A DNA stretch of 64,000 nt from Bacillus sp. CECT 9360 (GTDB lineage: Bacteria; Bacillota; Bacilli; Bacillales; DSM-1321): contig NZ_CAKKNA010000006.1 in assembly GCF_918741275.1 (NCBI RefSeq), positions 202,272 to 266,271 on the forward strand, written 5' to 3'. Positions 29,957 to 38,957 of this stretch are shown here, one piece after another (the first letter of the stretch is position 1; each line of letters starts with the position of its first letter). Made by a program: the position numbers and the translations under genes. The notes beneath the pieces are model-generated. The model was not told the DNA's origin and searched no databases. It worked only from the letters and a program-made list of their open reading frames with translations.

Positions 29957-30852
29957 TAGGTCCATTTTTTTAGGAACTTTTCAGCCGATTGTTTCCCCTG
30001 ATTAACAAGCATAGCCTTGTTCTCCTCTGTTAATTCAAATTCAGTCGCCGACACGCCCTTCATCGGAATGAAAATAATATTGTTAACATGTTTTCTTGAG
30101 ATATACCTGGAATCGTGAGCATCCTTCATCGTCTTGAACAGAGCGCTGAACATCTCAAGTGCGTTGTCCACTTCATGAGGTTTTTCGCGTTCTTTATCTC
30201 CGCTTAGTTTCATTCCGAGAACAGGACGCCTCTTTTTTACATGTTCCGAATCGAATAGCCACATCGGAAAATTGCTCAACACACCGCCATCCACAAACAC
30301 ATGACTATGTCTGCCCTTATCCAGCAGCTTGACTGGTTCAAAAAAATAAGGAATGCTGCAGCTCATTCGTACTGCTTTTGCGACCGGAAAACTACCAGGA
30401 TCAATTCCGTACTTAACAAGGTCATCCGGCAGCACAACTAATCTTCCATTTGAAATGTCGGAAACGATAATTCTCAAGCTTTGAAATGGAAGATCCGAAA
30501 ACCTGACGACTCCTCTTGCTGCAAGCTTTTCGGCTATCCATTTTTCAAGGGCGTCTCCCTTATACAAACCGAGCTTCCAATAAACCATTAGCCATTTTGC
30601 AAACGGAATTGGAAACCTGTTTCTTCTTCTGGCATCCAAAAGCTGGATTACATCCATGTCGTTTAACATATCATTTATTTCACGGCCATTGTAGCCGACT
30701 GTAATGAACGCCGCAATAATCGAGCCTGCACTTGTCCCGGCCGTCCTGCAGAATGTGAATCCTCTTTCCTCCAGTACCTGTAAAGCGCCGACCAATGCAA
30801 AGCCCTTAATTCCCCCTCCGGAAAACACCCCGTCAATAAGCAACTTGCCCAC
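29953..30852 (-). CDS. yqhO: Patatin-like phospholipase YqhO
   Basis: 299 aa. Oxyanion hole GGGIKG near residue 12, nucleophile elbow GTSAGS (about 39-44) and catalytic Asp in FVDGGVLSNFP, the complete Ser-Asp dyad of patatin-like lipases. No signal peptide. Expected to hydrolyse acyl esters of lipids; the substrate is unknown. Same position as B. subtilis yqhO. Confidence 0.92.
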   Translation of the reverse strand: MGKLLIDGVFSGGGIKGFALVGALQVLEERGFTFCRTAGTSAGSIIAAFITVGYNGREINDMLNDMDVIQLLDARRRNRFPIPFAKWLMVYWKLGLYKGDALEKWIAEKLAARGVVRFSDLPFQSLRIIVSDISNGRLVVLPDDLVKYGIDPGSFPVAKAVRMSCSIPYFFEPVKLLDKGRHSHVFVDGGVLSNFPMWLFDSEHVKKRRPVLGMKLSGDKEREKPHEVDNALEMFSALFKTMKDAHDSRYISRKHVNNIIFIPMKGVSATEFELTEENKAMLVNQGKQSAEKFLKKWTY

Positions 30853-30924
30853 CCCGCTAAAGGCCTTTTATACACTTTAAGCAGGGGAAAAGCTGTATGT
30901 CACTGAATTTTTAACTTTATTGAT

Positions 30925-31950
30925 TTAGGTAAAATACTGAACTTCACTTTCTGGAAAAAAGCGGCCGATATAGTCTCTGATTGTTGATTCCAATTCATTA
31001 GCTTCTTCATTTTGATAGACATACTTTCCAATTCCGTACCGACCCCATTTGTATTTACGTTTGCTTTCATCCAGCTCAAGCTTTGACTTTGGATAATTTT
31101 TCTGAATCACCCGTTTTGCCGGAGCCGTGAACCGGTGCTGAATTAATTCAAAGGTTAAATTGGATAGATCTATCCCTTGCAATGACTCACTTAAACGTTC
31201 AAACAGTTCAAGATAGCCTGCTTTCCAGTCTTCATGGATATAAATCGGCGCAACGATGAATCCAAGTGGATACCCGGCACCCGCTACTTTCCTCGCTGCT
31301 TCTATCCTTTCTTCAAAAGAAGATGTTCCCGGTTCGAAATTTTTAATCACATAGCGGGAATTGATGCTGAAGCGAAACCTTGTTTTCCCATTGTGCTTGG
31401 CATCAAGCAAATGATCGACATGATGGAATTTGGTAACGAACCTTAGCAAGCCAAATTCTTTTTGTCCAAAGAATTCAATGGTTTTCTTTAATGAGTGAGT
31501 TAAATGATCGATACCGACAATATCGGATGTACAGGCTGCTTCAAACCTTGTGATTTCCGGTTTTCTTTCCTCCATATATTTATCGGCTGCTTCGAAAATC
31601 TCATCCAGATTGACATAAGACCGTATGTAAGGCTTGCTGCCAAGAGTTGTCTGCAGGTAACAGTAATGGCAATGTCCCATACACCCTGTAGCGAGCGGAA
31701 TTGCATATTCAGCGGACGGCTTAGATGTATCAAATTTCAACGTCTTCCGGATACCAATGACCAAAGTCGATTTGGCGACCCGGTATTTCTGAAGGTCATT
31801 ATCTCCGGGCAACCCCCTGATTTGGTTATGCGACGTCGTTTCCCTGATTTCTATGTTCATGTCCTCGAACTTCTGTTTCAGTTCACGGCCAAGCGGATAA
31901 TCCAATGCTTTTGGTTCGATATATACGAGTTGCGGGACGAATGGTTTCAT
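30925..31950 (-). CDS. splB: Spore photoproduct lyase (radical SAM)
   Basis: 341 aa (B. subtilis SplB 342). Radical-SAM cluster ligands in TGCMGHCHYCYLQ (CxxxCxxC), followed by family-specific RYVIKNFEPGTSSFEERI and IQHRFTAPAKRVIQKNYPKSKL. Repairs spore photoproduct thymine dimers at germination. No splA-like gene is adjacent. In B. subtilis splB is not at this locus, so the gene has been relocated here. A CATACTG near the start could be part of a sigma-G -10, but spacing to a -35 is poor. Confidence 0.93.
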   Translation of the reverse strand: MKPFVPQLVYIEPKALDYPLGRELKQKFEDMNIEIRETTSHNQIRGLPGDNDLQKYRVAKSTLVIGIRKTLKFDTSKPSAEYAIPLATGCMGHCHYCYLQTTLGSKPYIRSYVNLDEIFEAADKYMEERKPEITRFEAACTSDIVGIDHLTHSLKKTIEFFGQKEFGLLRFVTKFHHVDHLLDAKHNGKTRFRFSINSRYVIKNFEPGTSSFEERIEAARKVAGAGYPLGFIVAPIYIHEDWKAGYLELFERLSESLQGIDLSNLTFELIQHRFTAPAKRVIQKNYPKSKLELDESKRKYKWGRYGIGKYVYQNEEANELESTIRDYIGRFFPESEVQYFT

Positions 31951-32091
31951 ATCTATGCTCTCCTTTTACGACAGTATGCAGGTAAGTCAAAATTGACACC
32001 CTATTCCTAAGGATAGTTTTTCTGAATCCTTGAGTTCTCATGTTGATTTTCTTATGGGAAAATTTAATAGATCGGAGGTGACAAGCAGCAC

Positions 32092-32271
32092 ATGGAAAAA
32101 AGAGAGGACCAATTTCTAACCAATGCCCCAAAGGAAGAGAAACTGACGATTGAAACTGACCCGAACCGAAAGACGGTACCGGGAGATTCAGTGGATGAAT
32201 ATATGGAATTAAAGACAGCAAACGGAATTTTAGCCGAGGATGAGATCGCACAACAGAATGAAAATCTTTAA
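32092..32271 (+). CDS. Small acidic hypothetical protein (59 aa)
   Basis: 59 aa: MEKREDQFLT... ending DEIAQQNENL, very acidic and hydrophilic with no Cys and no membrane segment. Excellent ribosome site (GGAGGTG, eight bases spacing). Divergent from splB. Size, acidity and the location next to a spore-DNA repair gene would suit a small spore-associated protein, but I do not recognise a family and this is only a suggestion. Confidence 0.7.
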   Translation: MEKREDQFLTNAPKEEKLTIETDPNRKTVPGDSVDEYMELKTANGILAEDEIAQQNENL

Positions 32272-32283
32272 AGAAAAGTGAAA

Positions 32284-32390
32284 GCGCCCTGCAGAATGGA
32301 ACATCGACTAAGAACTGCCACGTCCTTATGTCTTACGTCGAGGTCAGCTCATCCTGTGCAAGTCCGAGCGGCTGGGCGCTGTAACTAGAC
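32284..32390. repeat. Structured intergenic element closed by AGCGCCC/GGGCGCT arms
   Basis: About 105 bases enclosed by inverted arms AGCGCCC and GGGCGCT, with internal paired segments (ACGTC.../...GACGT type) and high GC compared with its surroundings. No coding frame. Its style (arms plus CTAAGAACTGCCACGTCC core) resembles short palindromic intergenic elements that recur in Bacillaceae genomes. Copy number cannot be judged here. Confidence 0.5.
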
Positions 32391-32426
32391 ATTCATCAAA
32401 TTTAAAGAGAATTATACTTACTACAT

Positions 32427-32462
32427 AAAAAGACCGAATACATTTTTGTAATCGGTCTTTCA
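32427..32462 (-). terminator. Terminator of the MFS gene
   Basis: AAAGACCGAT / ATTCGGTCTTT hairpin followed by TTTT on the minus strand. Confidence 0.82.
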
Positions 32463-32473
32463 ACAATTTCTGT

Positions 32474-33709
32474 TCATGCATGCTCATCTGCGTTCTCGGT
32501 GTGGATGAACTTCATGACGATCAACAAAATGATGAGTCCAATAACCCCGGAGGCAATATAGCTTATGTTCAAATAGTTTTTCATAAGGATCGACATGAGC
32601 GGCGGTCCCAAACCCACTCCGAAAAAACGCGCCGAGCTGTAAAATGAAGAAATAGTCCCTCGTTCATCCTTCTCAATATTTTCAGTAATCATAGCATCTA
32701 ATGTTGGCAATAAGGCTCCTATCGCAATCCCGACAAGGCTGGTAACCACCAGAAGTAAAATCAGCCGCGCTTTCACGTATCCAACAAAAACGATACTTAC
32801 TGACATAAGAATCAGACAGCCTATTATTAATTTCTTCATCAAAGGCAGGCTACCTTTGATTTTCCTACCCGATACATATGATGAGATACAAAGCAAGAAA
32901 AGCGGAATCGCAATGATAAAACCTTTTTTTACACCTTTTAATTGATGGATTATTTCCAGGCTGTCAGACAGGAAAAAAAGCATGGCAAATAAAATAAGCA
33001 TCACATACGCACCTAACAGGAAGACCGTATACAGCCATCTTCCTTCCTGTTTGAACGTTTTCCTCGTTATACTTACAAATTCCTTAAACTTTTTTGGCTC
33101 CTCCTTCTCTTTCGGCACCTTTATAAAGAAAAACACGAGGATGATCGAAATCAGGCTAAAAAAGGAAATCGAGAAAAACGGAAGATACCATAAAAAGGCG
33201 GCAAATAGCGATCCCAAAATTGGACTAAGCACTTTACCAAATGTATTGCTTGTTTCAATAATGCCTAAGCTCGAACTCGTTTTTTCGTCATCATCTTTAT
33301 AAAGATCTCCGACTAAAGGCAAAATGATTGGTGAAGCACCGGAGGCTCCGATGCCTTGTAAAACTCGGCCGATAATAATCCACGTGAAGGGCTGATCAAG
33401 TTTCCATGAGGCAAAACCGGCGATCAGTCCGCCTATAAGGGCGATGATCAGTGCCGGCAGAATCACTTTTTTTCTGCCGAATTTATCGGATAAATACCCG
33501 GCTACAGGTATCAGAAAGATGGAAGAAATCGAGTAGCTTGTAATGACCATACTCGATTGAAAAGAGGTAATTCCTACCTTATCCTCGAAGATGGGCAAAA
33601 TCGGAATCAGCATTGAATTTCCCAGCGTCATTACAAGAGGGATCGAAGCCATGCTTACGATACACCACACACTCACTTTATTCTCTTCTACACATACCTT
33701 CTTTTCCAT
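32474..33709 (-). CDS. MFS drug-efflux-type transporter
   Basis: 411 aa from the ATG at 33709. About 12 transmembrane helices; motif A GYLSDKFGRKKVILP in the loop between helices 2 and 3, and QGIGASGASPIILPLVGDLY (motif C-like) around helix 4/5, typical of 12-TM drug:proton antiporters. The central loop (KVPKEKEEPKKFKEF) is basic. Substrate cannot be told. Monocistronic with its own terminator. Not part of the B. subtilis order at this site. Confidence 0.88.
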   Translation of the reverse strand: MEKKVCVEENKVSVWCIVSMASIPLVMTLGNSMLIPILPIFEDKVGITSFQSSMVITSYSISSIFLIPVAGYLSDKFGRKKVILPALIIALIGGLIAGFASWKLDQPFTWIIIGRVLQGIGASGASPIILPLVGDLYKDDDEKTSSSLGIIETSNTFGKVLSPILGSLFAAFLWYLPFFSISFFSLISIILVFFFIKVPKEKEEPKKFKEFVSITRKTFKQEGRWLYTVFLLGAYVMLILFAMLFFLSDSLEIIHQLKGVKKGFIIAIPLFLLCISSYVSGRKIKGSLPLMKKLIIGCLILMSVSIVFVGYVKARLILLLVVTSLVGIAIGALLPTLDAMITENIEKDERGTISSFYSSARFFGVGLGPPLMSILMKNYLNISYIASGVIGLIILLIVMKFIHTENADEHA

Positions 33710-33809
33710 CCCCACACCTCATCAGACAATTGTATTAGTATCATGTCCTAAACGCTGAAATGTTTTCGAACAAAAAAAGGAAATGTACAGACGAGTCCAA
33801 CTCATACGT

Positions 33810-33848
33810 AAAAAACCTGACAACGAATATCGCTGTCAGGTTTCAAGT
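33810..33848 (-). terminator. Terminator of the ribonucleotide reductase gene
   Basis: AACCTGACAG / TTGTCAGGTT hairpin followed by TTTTTT on the minus strand, a few bases after the stop. Confidence 0.88.
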
Positions 33849-33851
33849 GGT

Positions 33852-36800
33852 TTACAAACCGCATTTCAATTGGGCGCCGCAGTTGGTACATGTGTTGCAG
33901 CCGCCTATTTCGTTTACTTCGCCTTTACGGCAGACCGGGCAAGTATCGCCTACTTCAGAACCGATTGTTACATTCGTGGACCGCAATTCGTTAATTGTAT
34001 CAACAAGGACCACTTTCGGCTTTTTATCCTCTTCATATTCTAAATCAAATTCATCAAGATTGTTTTCTTCCGCTTTCAAAGTCAGAACCTGGCTGTCACG
34101 GCTTCCGTCAACATAAACCGTACCGCCTTTGGCCCCGCCTTTGTACAAACGCTCATATACCTTTTGAACCTGATCGACATTATAGCCTTTTGGTGCGTTA
34201 ACGGTTTTGCTGATTGAGCTGTCAATCCAGCGTTGGATGATGCATTGTACATCAGCATGTGCTTCCGGAGCAAGCTCCATCGCAGATACAAACCATTGCG
34301 GCAGGTTATTAGGATCCGCTTCAGGATTTCTGTCCAGATATTCCTGAACGATATCCGCTTTCACTTCGATGAATTTCCCAAGGCGTCCGCTTCGGAAATA
34401 AGTGAATGAGAAGTAAGGTTCTAAGCCTGTTGAGACTCCGACCATTGTTCCAGTGCTCATTATTGTTACTCTCCATTAGGAGGGTGGGGTTATCAGTACC
34501 CACTCCTTATATCGCTATAAGGATCAGACTATATCATCAACCAGTTATTTATACTGGTGCTCGGCGTGTAGTCGTTGAGGGGTCAGCCACGACTTCCCTG
34601 CGGATTGTCTGGCAGGAAGGAACAATTCCAACACCTTTGCATTTTTACCTTTTCATGCTGGCAAGGCACAGGTAGCAAAGGATACTCCAGGGTTTCCCGC
34701 ATATAGCCAAGTTTACGCTACTTTCTTACGAATGTAGGGGGCAGATTGTTTACCCGTTGGTGCTACTGTTAACAAGTGTGAATTCCGGATACCATACTCT
34801 AGAATGTCATTTCTCACATCCTCAGGCATTTTCTGCATGAAGCCTGTTTCAGTGAAAGCTTTTCTTAAGCGGTTTGTTTCTTGCTGCTCTTTTGCTTCAA
34901 GGAATGGGAAGCTTCCTTTTTCTTTCGCGAGTTCAACCGAAGTACGGTATGCAGTAGTTGCAATCGTCTCGAACACGCTATCAACCAAGATGTTTCCTTC
35001 TTCAGAACCATACTCTGTTTCACAGTAGATCAATAAATCATGGAGTCCCATAACTCCAAGCCCGACCCGACGTTCGCCAAGAGCCTGCTTTTTATTTTCT
35101 TCTAGGAAATAAGGAGTCGCGTCAATAACGTTATCCTGCATTCTTACGCCGATTTCCACAGTCTTTTTCAATTTTTCAAAGTTTACAGTTTTCGTTTCTT
35201 TATCAGCCATTTCACCCAGGTTTACTGCAGCCAGGTTACAGACTGAGAATGGAGCAAGGGGCTGCTCGCCACACGGGTTTGTCGCCACTACCTGTTGTCC
35301 ATACGCTTTGGCATTTGTCATTTCATTGGCATTATCAATGAAGAATATGCCTGGTTCAGCCGAATAAGTGGCACAGATGTTAATCAGGTTCCAGAGTTCC
35401 TTAGCCTTGATTTTACGGTAGACACGGACTTTATGTCCCTGCTTTTTCCACTCTCGGACATCGCCGGTTTCATGCCATGATTCGTTATAAACTTTCATTT
35501 CAGCAGCATCATAGCTTTCCACATCAGGGAAACGAAGTTCATATTCTGCATCATTTTCAACTGCATCCATGAATTCTTTTGTCAGGCAGATTGAGATGTT
35601 TGCCCCAGTCAGGAATTCAGAATTATGAACGGTGTAGGTTCCGCCAATGCGCAGTTTCTCCTCAGCATCTCTAATAATTTTATCATTAAATCCGCCCATT
35701 CCTGGAATCTGCTTGTAATTCACGATTCCCTGATACATTGCTTCTTCTTGTTCGGTGAAAGGTGTAAATTTCAGCTTTTCGCTGGCATATTTCTTAATCG
35801 TTTCATCATTTGTATTTTCCATTAAATAACGAAGGATTCTTGGGTTTTGCATTTTAGAAATGATAAATTCAATGATATCTGGATGCCAATCCGAGAGCAT
35901 GATCATCTGAGCTGAGTTGTTGCGTTGATTCGTTACATCAACTCTCTAAGTCACCTTAGAGTCCAGACCATATCTTACACTCAAATCCTGAGTGTCCCCG
36001 CGCTTCGGAATCACTTGATTCCTACTCTACTCACTTCCGCTTGCTTTAGCGTGCTTTCGATGGTCGTTGAACCTTCTCCATGTTAAAGGAGCTTGGCTGC
36101 TGATTGTCTTTCTCCACTTGTTGTTTTCAAGCATTCACGCTTACCGTTTCCAGTTACGTTGTAGCCAACAAGTCATTCCAAAGAGTTCCCAGCAATTCAC
36201 GAGGTTTATTTATAGACGAGGCACTCATGATGCTTTACCACGTCTCGACCCGCCCTGCTCAACCAAATGCGTCAACTTTGCAATATCATCGAGCCATGAT
36301 ACGGAACCTGATGATTTACCATTCACACCTTTAGCAAGCGTGTTGCGTGGACGAAGCGTTGATCCGTTCGTACCGACACCGCCGCCGCGGCTCATGATTT
36401 CCATGACCTGTTTCCGGTGTTCTGAAATTCCTTCACGGGAATCCTGGACGAAAGGCATTACATAACAGTTGAAATAGGTTACGTCTGTATCAGCACCGGC
36501 ACCGTACAACACGCGGCCGGCCGGTACAAAGTTCAAATCGGCGAGCTCTTGATAGAACTTTTCGAACCATTCCTGGCGCTTTTCTTCAGTTTTTTCTACT
36601 GAAGCGAGTCCCGTAGCGTTTCGCTTAGCGATTTGTTCGTAGAAAATTTCAAGCGGTTTCTCAATGATATCGAGGGAACGATTGATGATCCCCGTTTCCA
36701 ATTCTTTAGGATTGTCCAACACCCCGCGATATTCTTCATCGACCAATACATCGGCCCGCTTGTTTTCCCAATCAATGTTCTGGATGTAACCGAGACCCCT

Positions 36801-37031
36801 TGCCGGGAACTTCGGATCTTCTTTAATGGTGAGCACGACAAAGTCACCGTTTGATAATGTTACTTTTGCCGTATCCTTAAACGAGTAGCGGTCAATCATC
36901 ACCAGCCTTGAGACGCCCTTATGCGTCCTGTGCATGTCAGGTGTGATCTTGTGCACCTGTGGGAATAAGGAAATATCCTTATTCAAACTCTCAACATTAA
37001 TCTTCCTCGTGTCTTTCAAAACGACAGCCAT
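33852..37031 (-). CDS. nrdJ: Vitamin B12-dependent (class II) ribonucleotide reductase, split by two group I introns
   Basis: Three exons: 37031-36237 (265 codons), 35912-34752 (387) and 34457-33852 (201 plus stop), joining to about 853 aa. Exon 1 has YFNCYVMP and GGGVGTNGSTLRPRNTLAKG; exon 2 has NPCGEQPL and ends LLTVAPTG; exon 3 begins STGTMVG and ends in a Cys-rich tail (TCPVCRKG ... CNTCTNCGAQLKCGL). Splicing restores RRG-AQM and PTG-STG exactly as expected for the family. Start chosen at MAVVLKD, with GGAGAG upstream. Reduces ribonucleotides using adenosylcobalamin. Frame breaks are introns, not pseudogene decay. Confidence 0.9.
34458..34751 (-). ncRNA. Group I self-splicing intron 2 of the RNR gene (294 nt, no ORF)
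   Basis: Interrupts PTG|STG. The 5' exon ends in T (GGT) and the intron ends in G, both group I hallmarks. Conserved core elements on the minus strand: P-like GCGGGAAACCCU (34700-34689), Q-like AAUCCGCAGGGAAG (34606-34593), R UCAACGACUACACG (34578-34565) and S GAUAUAGUCUG (34535-34525). R and S pair through ACUA/UAGU to make P7. No homing endonuclease frame is present. Confidence 0.92.
35913..36236 (-). ncRNA. Group I self-splicing intron 1 of the RNR gene (324 nt, no ORF)
   Basis: Interrupts RRG|AQM. Core elements on the minus strand: P-like AAUUGCUGGGAA (36197-36186), Q AAUCAGCAGCCAAG (36105-36092), R UUCAACGACCA (36071-36061) and S AAGAUAUGGUCUG (35976-35964), with GACCA/UGGUC forming P7. 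The 5' exon ends in T. The junction that restores the family sequence makes the intron end in A rather than the usual G. A G-ending alternative at 35931 would add six residues (NQRNNS). Boundaries at the 3' side are therefore less certain. Confidence 0.88.
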
Positions 37032-37122
37032 GACCATCTCTCCTTTACTTACTATCCTCTTCTTAGATGCGGGTTTCTTTATGTAGTTGTCTAAGAACGT
37101 CATATATTTTTGAAGTACCCTT

Positions 37123-37151
37123 AATCTATCACACCAAAGCGCAAATATCAA
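37123..37151 (-). promoter_or_regulatory. Putative RNR promoter
   Basis: Minus strand TTGATA (37151-37146), 17-base spacer, TAGATT (37128-37123), about 90 bases before the RNR start. Its -35 coincides with one arm of the inverted repeat annotated as NrdR-like boxes. Confidence 0.5.
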
Positions 37152-37194
37152 TATATGGTGTGTTAATTATTTCACCGGATACTACATATTGATA
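37146..37194. promoter_or_regulatory. Pair of NrdR-box-like sites upstream of the RNR gene
   Basis: Two 16-bp sites, TATCAATATATGGTGT (37146-37161) and ATACTACATATTGATA (37179-37194), form an inverted repeat with exact arms TATCAATAT/ATATTGATA. Each matches the ACACTATATATAGTGT NrdR consensus at about 10-11 of 16 bases, and their centres are 33 bp apart, near the 31-32 bp usual for tandem NrdR boxes. Confidence 0.5.
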
Positions 37195-37431
37195 TTTTGG
37201 TCAATTCCTTCCCTTCTTGTCAAACCGATAAACACTTAAATCAGTTAGGATTATGTAGAAAACTATCGATTTTTGTCAGTTTTCGGACGAATACAGTCGA
37301 TTTCAACTGTTGCATTTTTTGTACTTCTTTCAAACGCTGGTGGTTGCTGAAAAAACAGGATAACCCTAAAAAATCTGAAAATTTTTTTATTTTTCTAAAA
37401 GCTCCTAAAAGAAAAAAGCGACGCTGGCCAC
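37195..37431. other. Intergenic region between lipM and the RNR promoter
   Basis: About 240 AT-rich bases downstream of lipM (minus strand). No gene with a ribosome site is seen on either strand, and no convincing hairpin terminator. The open frames here overlap one another and have no family features. Confidence 0.5.
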
Positions 37432-38268
37432 CTATCTCATATAGGTCCATTCATCGCTCTCATATTTTGTTTTAGCAAGGTGTTCTATTTCCTCTAATTG
37501 CTTTTCGCTCAAAGTATAAGGTTTTAATTCAATATCAAGACCTTCAGCAAATCCATTCTTAAATGCTTCCTTCGCTTCAGCAATATTGATTCTGCGGGTT
37601 GTCAGATCATGTATGGCCACCGCTTTATCTTTAAAGCTTTTCATCATTCTTTCCTTAACCCGGTCATTTGAGAAGTTAAACATGCTGAACAGTTTATCAT
37701 CATCAAGATCAATCAGAATCGAGCCATGCTGCAGAATTACGCCTTTTTGTCTGGTCTGCGCACTGCCCGCGACTTTCCTGCCTTCGACCACCAGCTCATA
37801 CCAGCTTGGTGCATCAAAGCATACGGAAGATCTCGGTTCCTTTAAAGCTGCCTTTTCTGAATCGGTTTTAGGAACCGCAAAATAGGCATCCATGCCAAGA
37901 TTTTGAAATCCCATTAAAACTCCCTCGGAAATGACCCGGTAAGCTTCCGTAACATTCTTTGGCATGCCAGGATGTTCTTCCGTTACGATGACACTGTATG
38001 TAAGCTCATGCTCATGCAATACAGCCCGTCCGCCGGTTGGCCTCCTGACGAACCCGACTCCTCGTCTTTTCACTTCGTCGAGATTGATTTCCTTTTCAGC
38101 TTTTTGAAAATAGCCGATCGAAAGGGTTGGCGGGTTCCAGCCGTAGAATCGAATCACTGGCGGAATCTCGCCATTGCTGTGCCAGTTCAGCAGCACTTCA
38201 TCCATCGCCATATTAAATGATGGGGAACAATCTCCCGAATCAATATATGCCCACACTTCTTTTGTCAT
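37432..38268 (-). CDS. lipM: Octanoyl-[GcvH]:protein octanoyltransferase LipM
   Basis: 278 aa, same length as B. subtilis LipM. Lipoate-protein-ligase-like fold with [19 protein letters not shown], the catalytic Cys in [27 protein letters not shown] and the Lys in GRKVAGSA. Transfers octanoate from acyl carrier protein to GcvH, the first step of lipoate assembly. This fits with the glycine-cleavage operon nearby. Confidence 0.94.
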   Translation of the reverse strand: MTKEVWAYIDSGDCSPSFNMAMDEVLLNWHSNGEIPPVIRFYGWNPPTLSIGYFQKAEKEINLDEVKRRGVGFVRRPTGGRAVLHEHELTYSVIVTEEHPGMPKNVTEAYRVISEGVLMGFQNLGMDAYFAVPKTDSEKAALKEPRSSVCFDAPSWYELVVEGRKVAGSAQTRQKGVILQHGSILIDLDDDKLFSMFNFSNDRVKERMMKSFKDKAVAIHDLTTRRINIAEAKEAFKNGFAEGLDIELKPYTLSEKQLEEIEHLAKTKYESDEWTYMR

Positions 38269-38459
38269 ATCTCAAACCTTCTTTACAGTCATCATTTCCA
38301 TAGTAGTGTATCAAACTTATCCGCTAATAAAAAGCAAACTCTCTTTCCAGAATATAAAATCATTTACGATAAATTTTTTTTGATTAAATAAGCGTTCAAT
38401 ACTATAATAGGACATGTCTGGTCTGTATTGCTTATCGCAGAGAAAGGGGTTTGAAGACT

Positions 38460-38843
38460 TTGACATCATTATATATTCTCTTGATTATCCTGGCTGGTTT
38501 CATGTCATATTCGATATTTAACTTGCTTAGACAACGCAAAATAGCAAAGACTTTAAGTCAGGATGAATTCGTGGCCGGATACCGCAAAGCACAGCTAATT
38601 GATGTGCGGGAACCGAATGAATTTGAAGCTGGGCATATTTTAGGGGCGAGGAATATTCCTTTAACCCAGCTAAAAACCCGCCTGAAGGAGCTTCGTACGG
38701 ACAAGCCGATCTATTTGTATTGCCAAAGCGGACTAAGAAGCGGAAGAGCGGCACAAATGCTGCATCGAAAAGGATACAAGGAGCTCTATCATTTAAAAGG
38801 CGGCTTTAAACAATGGAGCGGCAAAATAAAAACGAAAAACTAA
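38460..38843 (+). CDS. yqhL: Membrane-anchored rhodanese-like protein YqhL
   Basis: About 127 aa. N-terminal transmembrane helix (SLYILLIILAGFMSYSIFNLL), then one rhodanese domain with LIDVREPNEFEAGHI and the active-site loop YCQSGLRSGRAAQML containing the persulfide Cys. Start taken as the TTG at 38460, ten bases from AAGGGG; a TTG at 38451 is too close to that site. A hairpin terminator follows immediately. Confidence 0.88.
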   Translation: MTSLYILLIILAGFMSYSIFNLLRQRKIAKTLSQDEFVAGYRKAQLIDVREPNEFEAGHILGARNIPLTQLKTRLKELRTDKPIYLYCQSGLRSGRAAQMLHRKGYKELYHLKGGFKQWSGKIKTKN

Positions 38844-38871
38844 GAATCCATGTTATCATGGGTTCTTTTTT
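38842..38871 (+). terminator. Terminator of yqhL
   Basis: AAGAATCCATG / CATGGGTTCTT hairpin and a run of T directly after the stop codon. Confidence 0.88.
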
Positions 38872-38957
38872 TAGCTTAGGCTTTGTTCCATATTATTGTT
38901 GATATGTCTCAATCTAAAAAACAACCCTTAAATAGTAATGAAGTTCCTGTTAGTTTA

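Noticed and set aside
31951..32091. Sigma-G promoter of splB
   Set aside because: A CATACTG -10-like sequence exists, but the best -35 candidate is about 23 bases away, too far for sigma-G.
34458..34751. Insertion sequence or group II intron inside the RNR gene
   Set aside because: No transposase, terminal repeats, reverse transcriptase or domain V/GUGYG features; core elements are group I.
33852..37031. RNR as a three-piece pseudogene
   Set aside because: The interruptions have full group I intron cores, and joining the flanks restores the conserved protein sequence exactly.
37195..37431. Plus- and minus-strand open frames of 69-92 aa between lipM and RNR
   Set aside because: They overlap each other, lack ribosome sites and show no family features.
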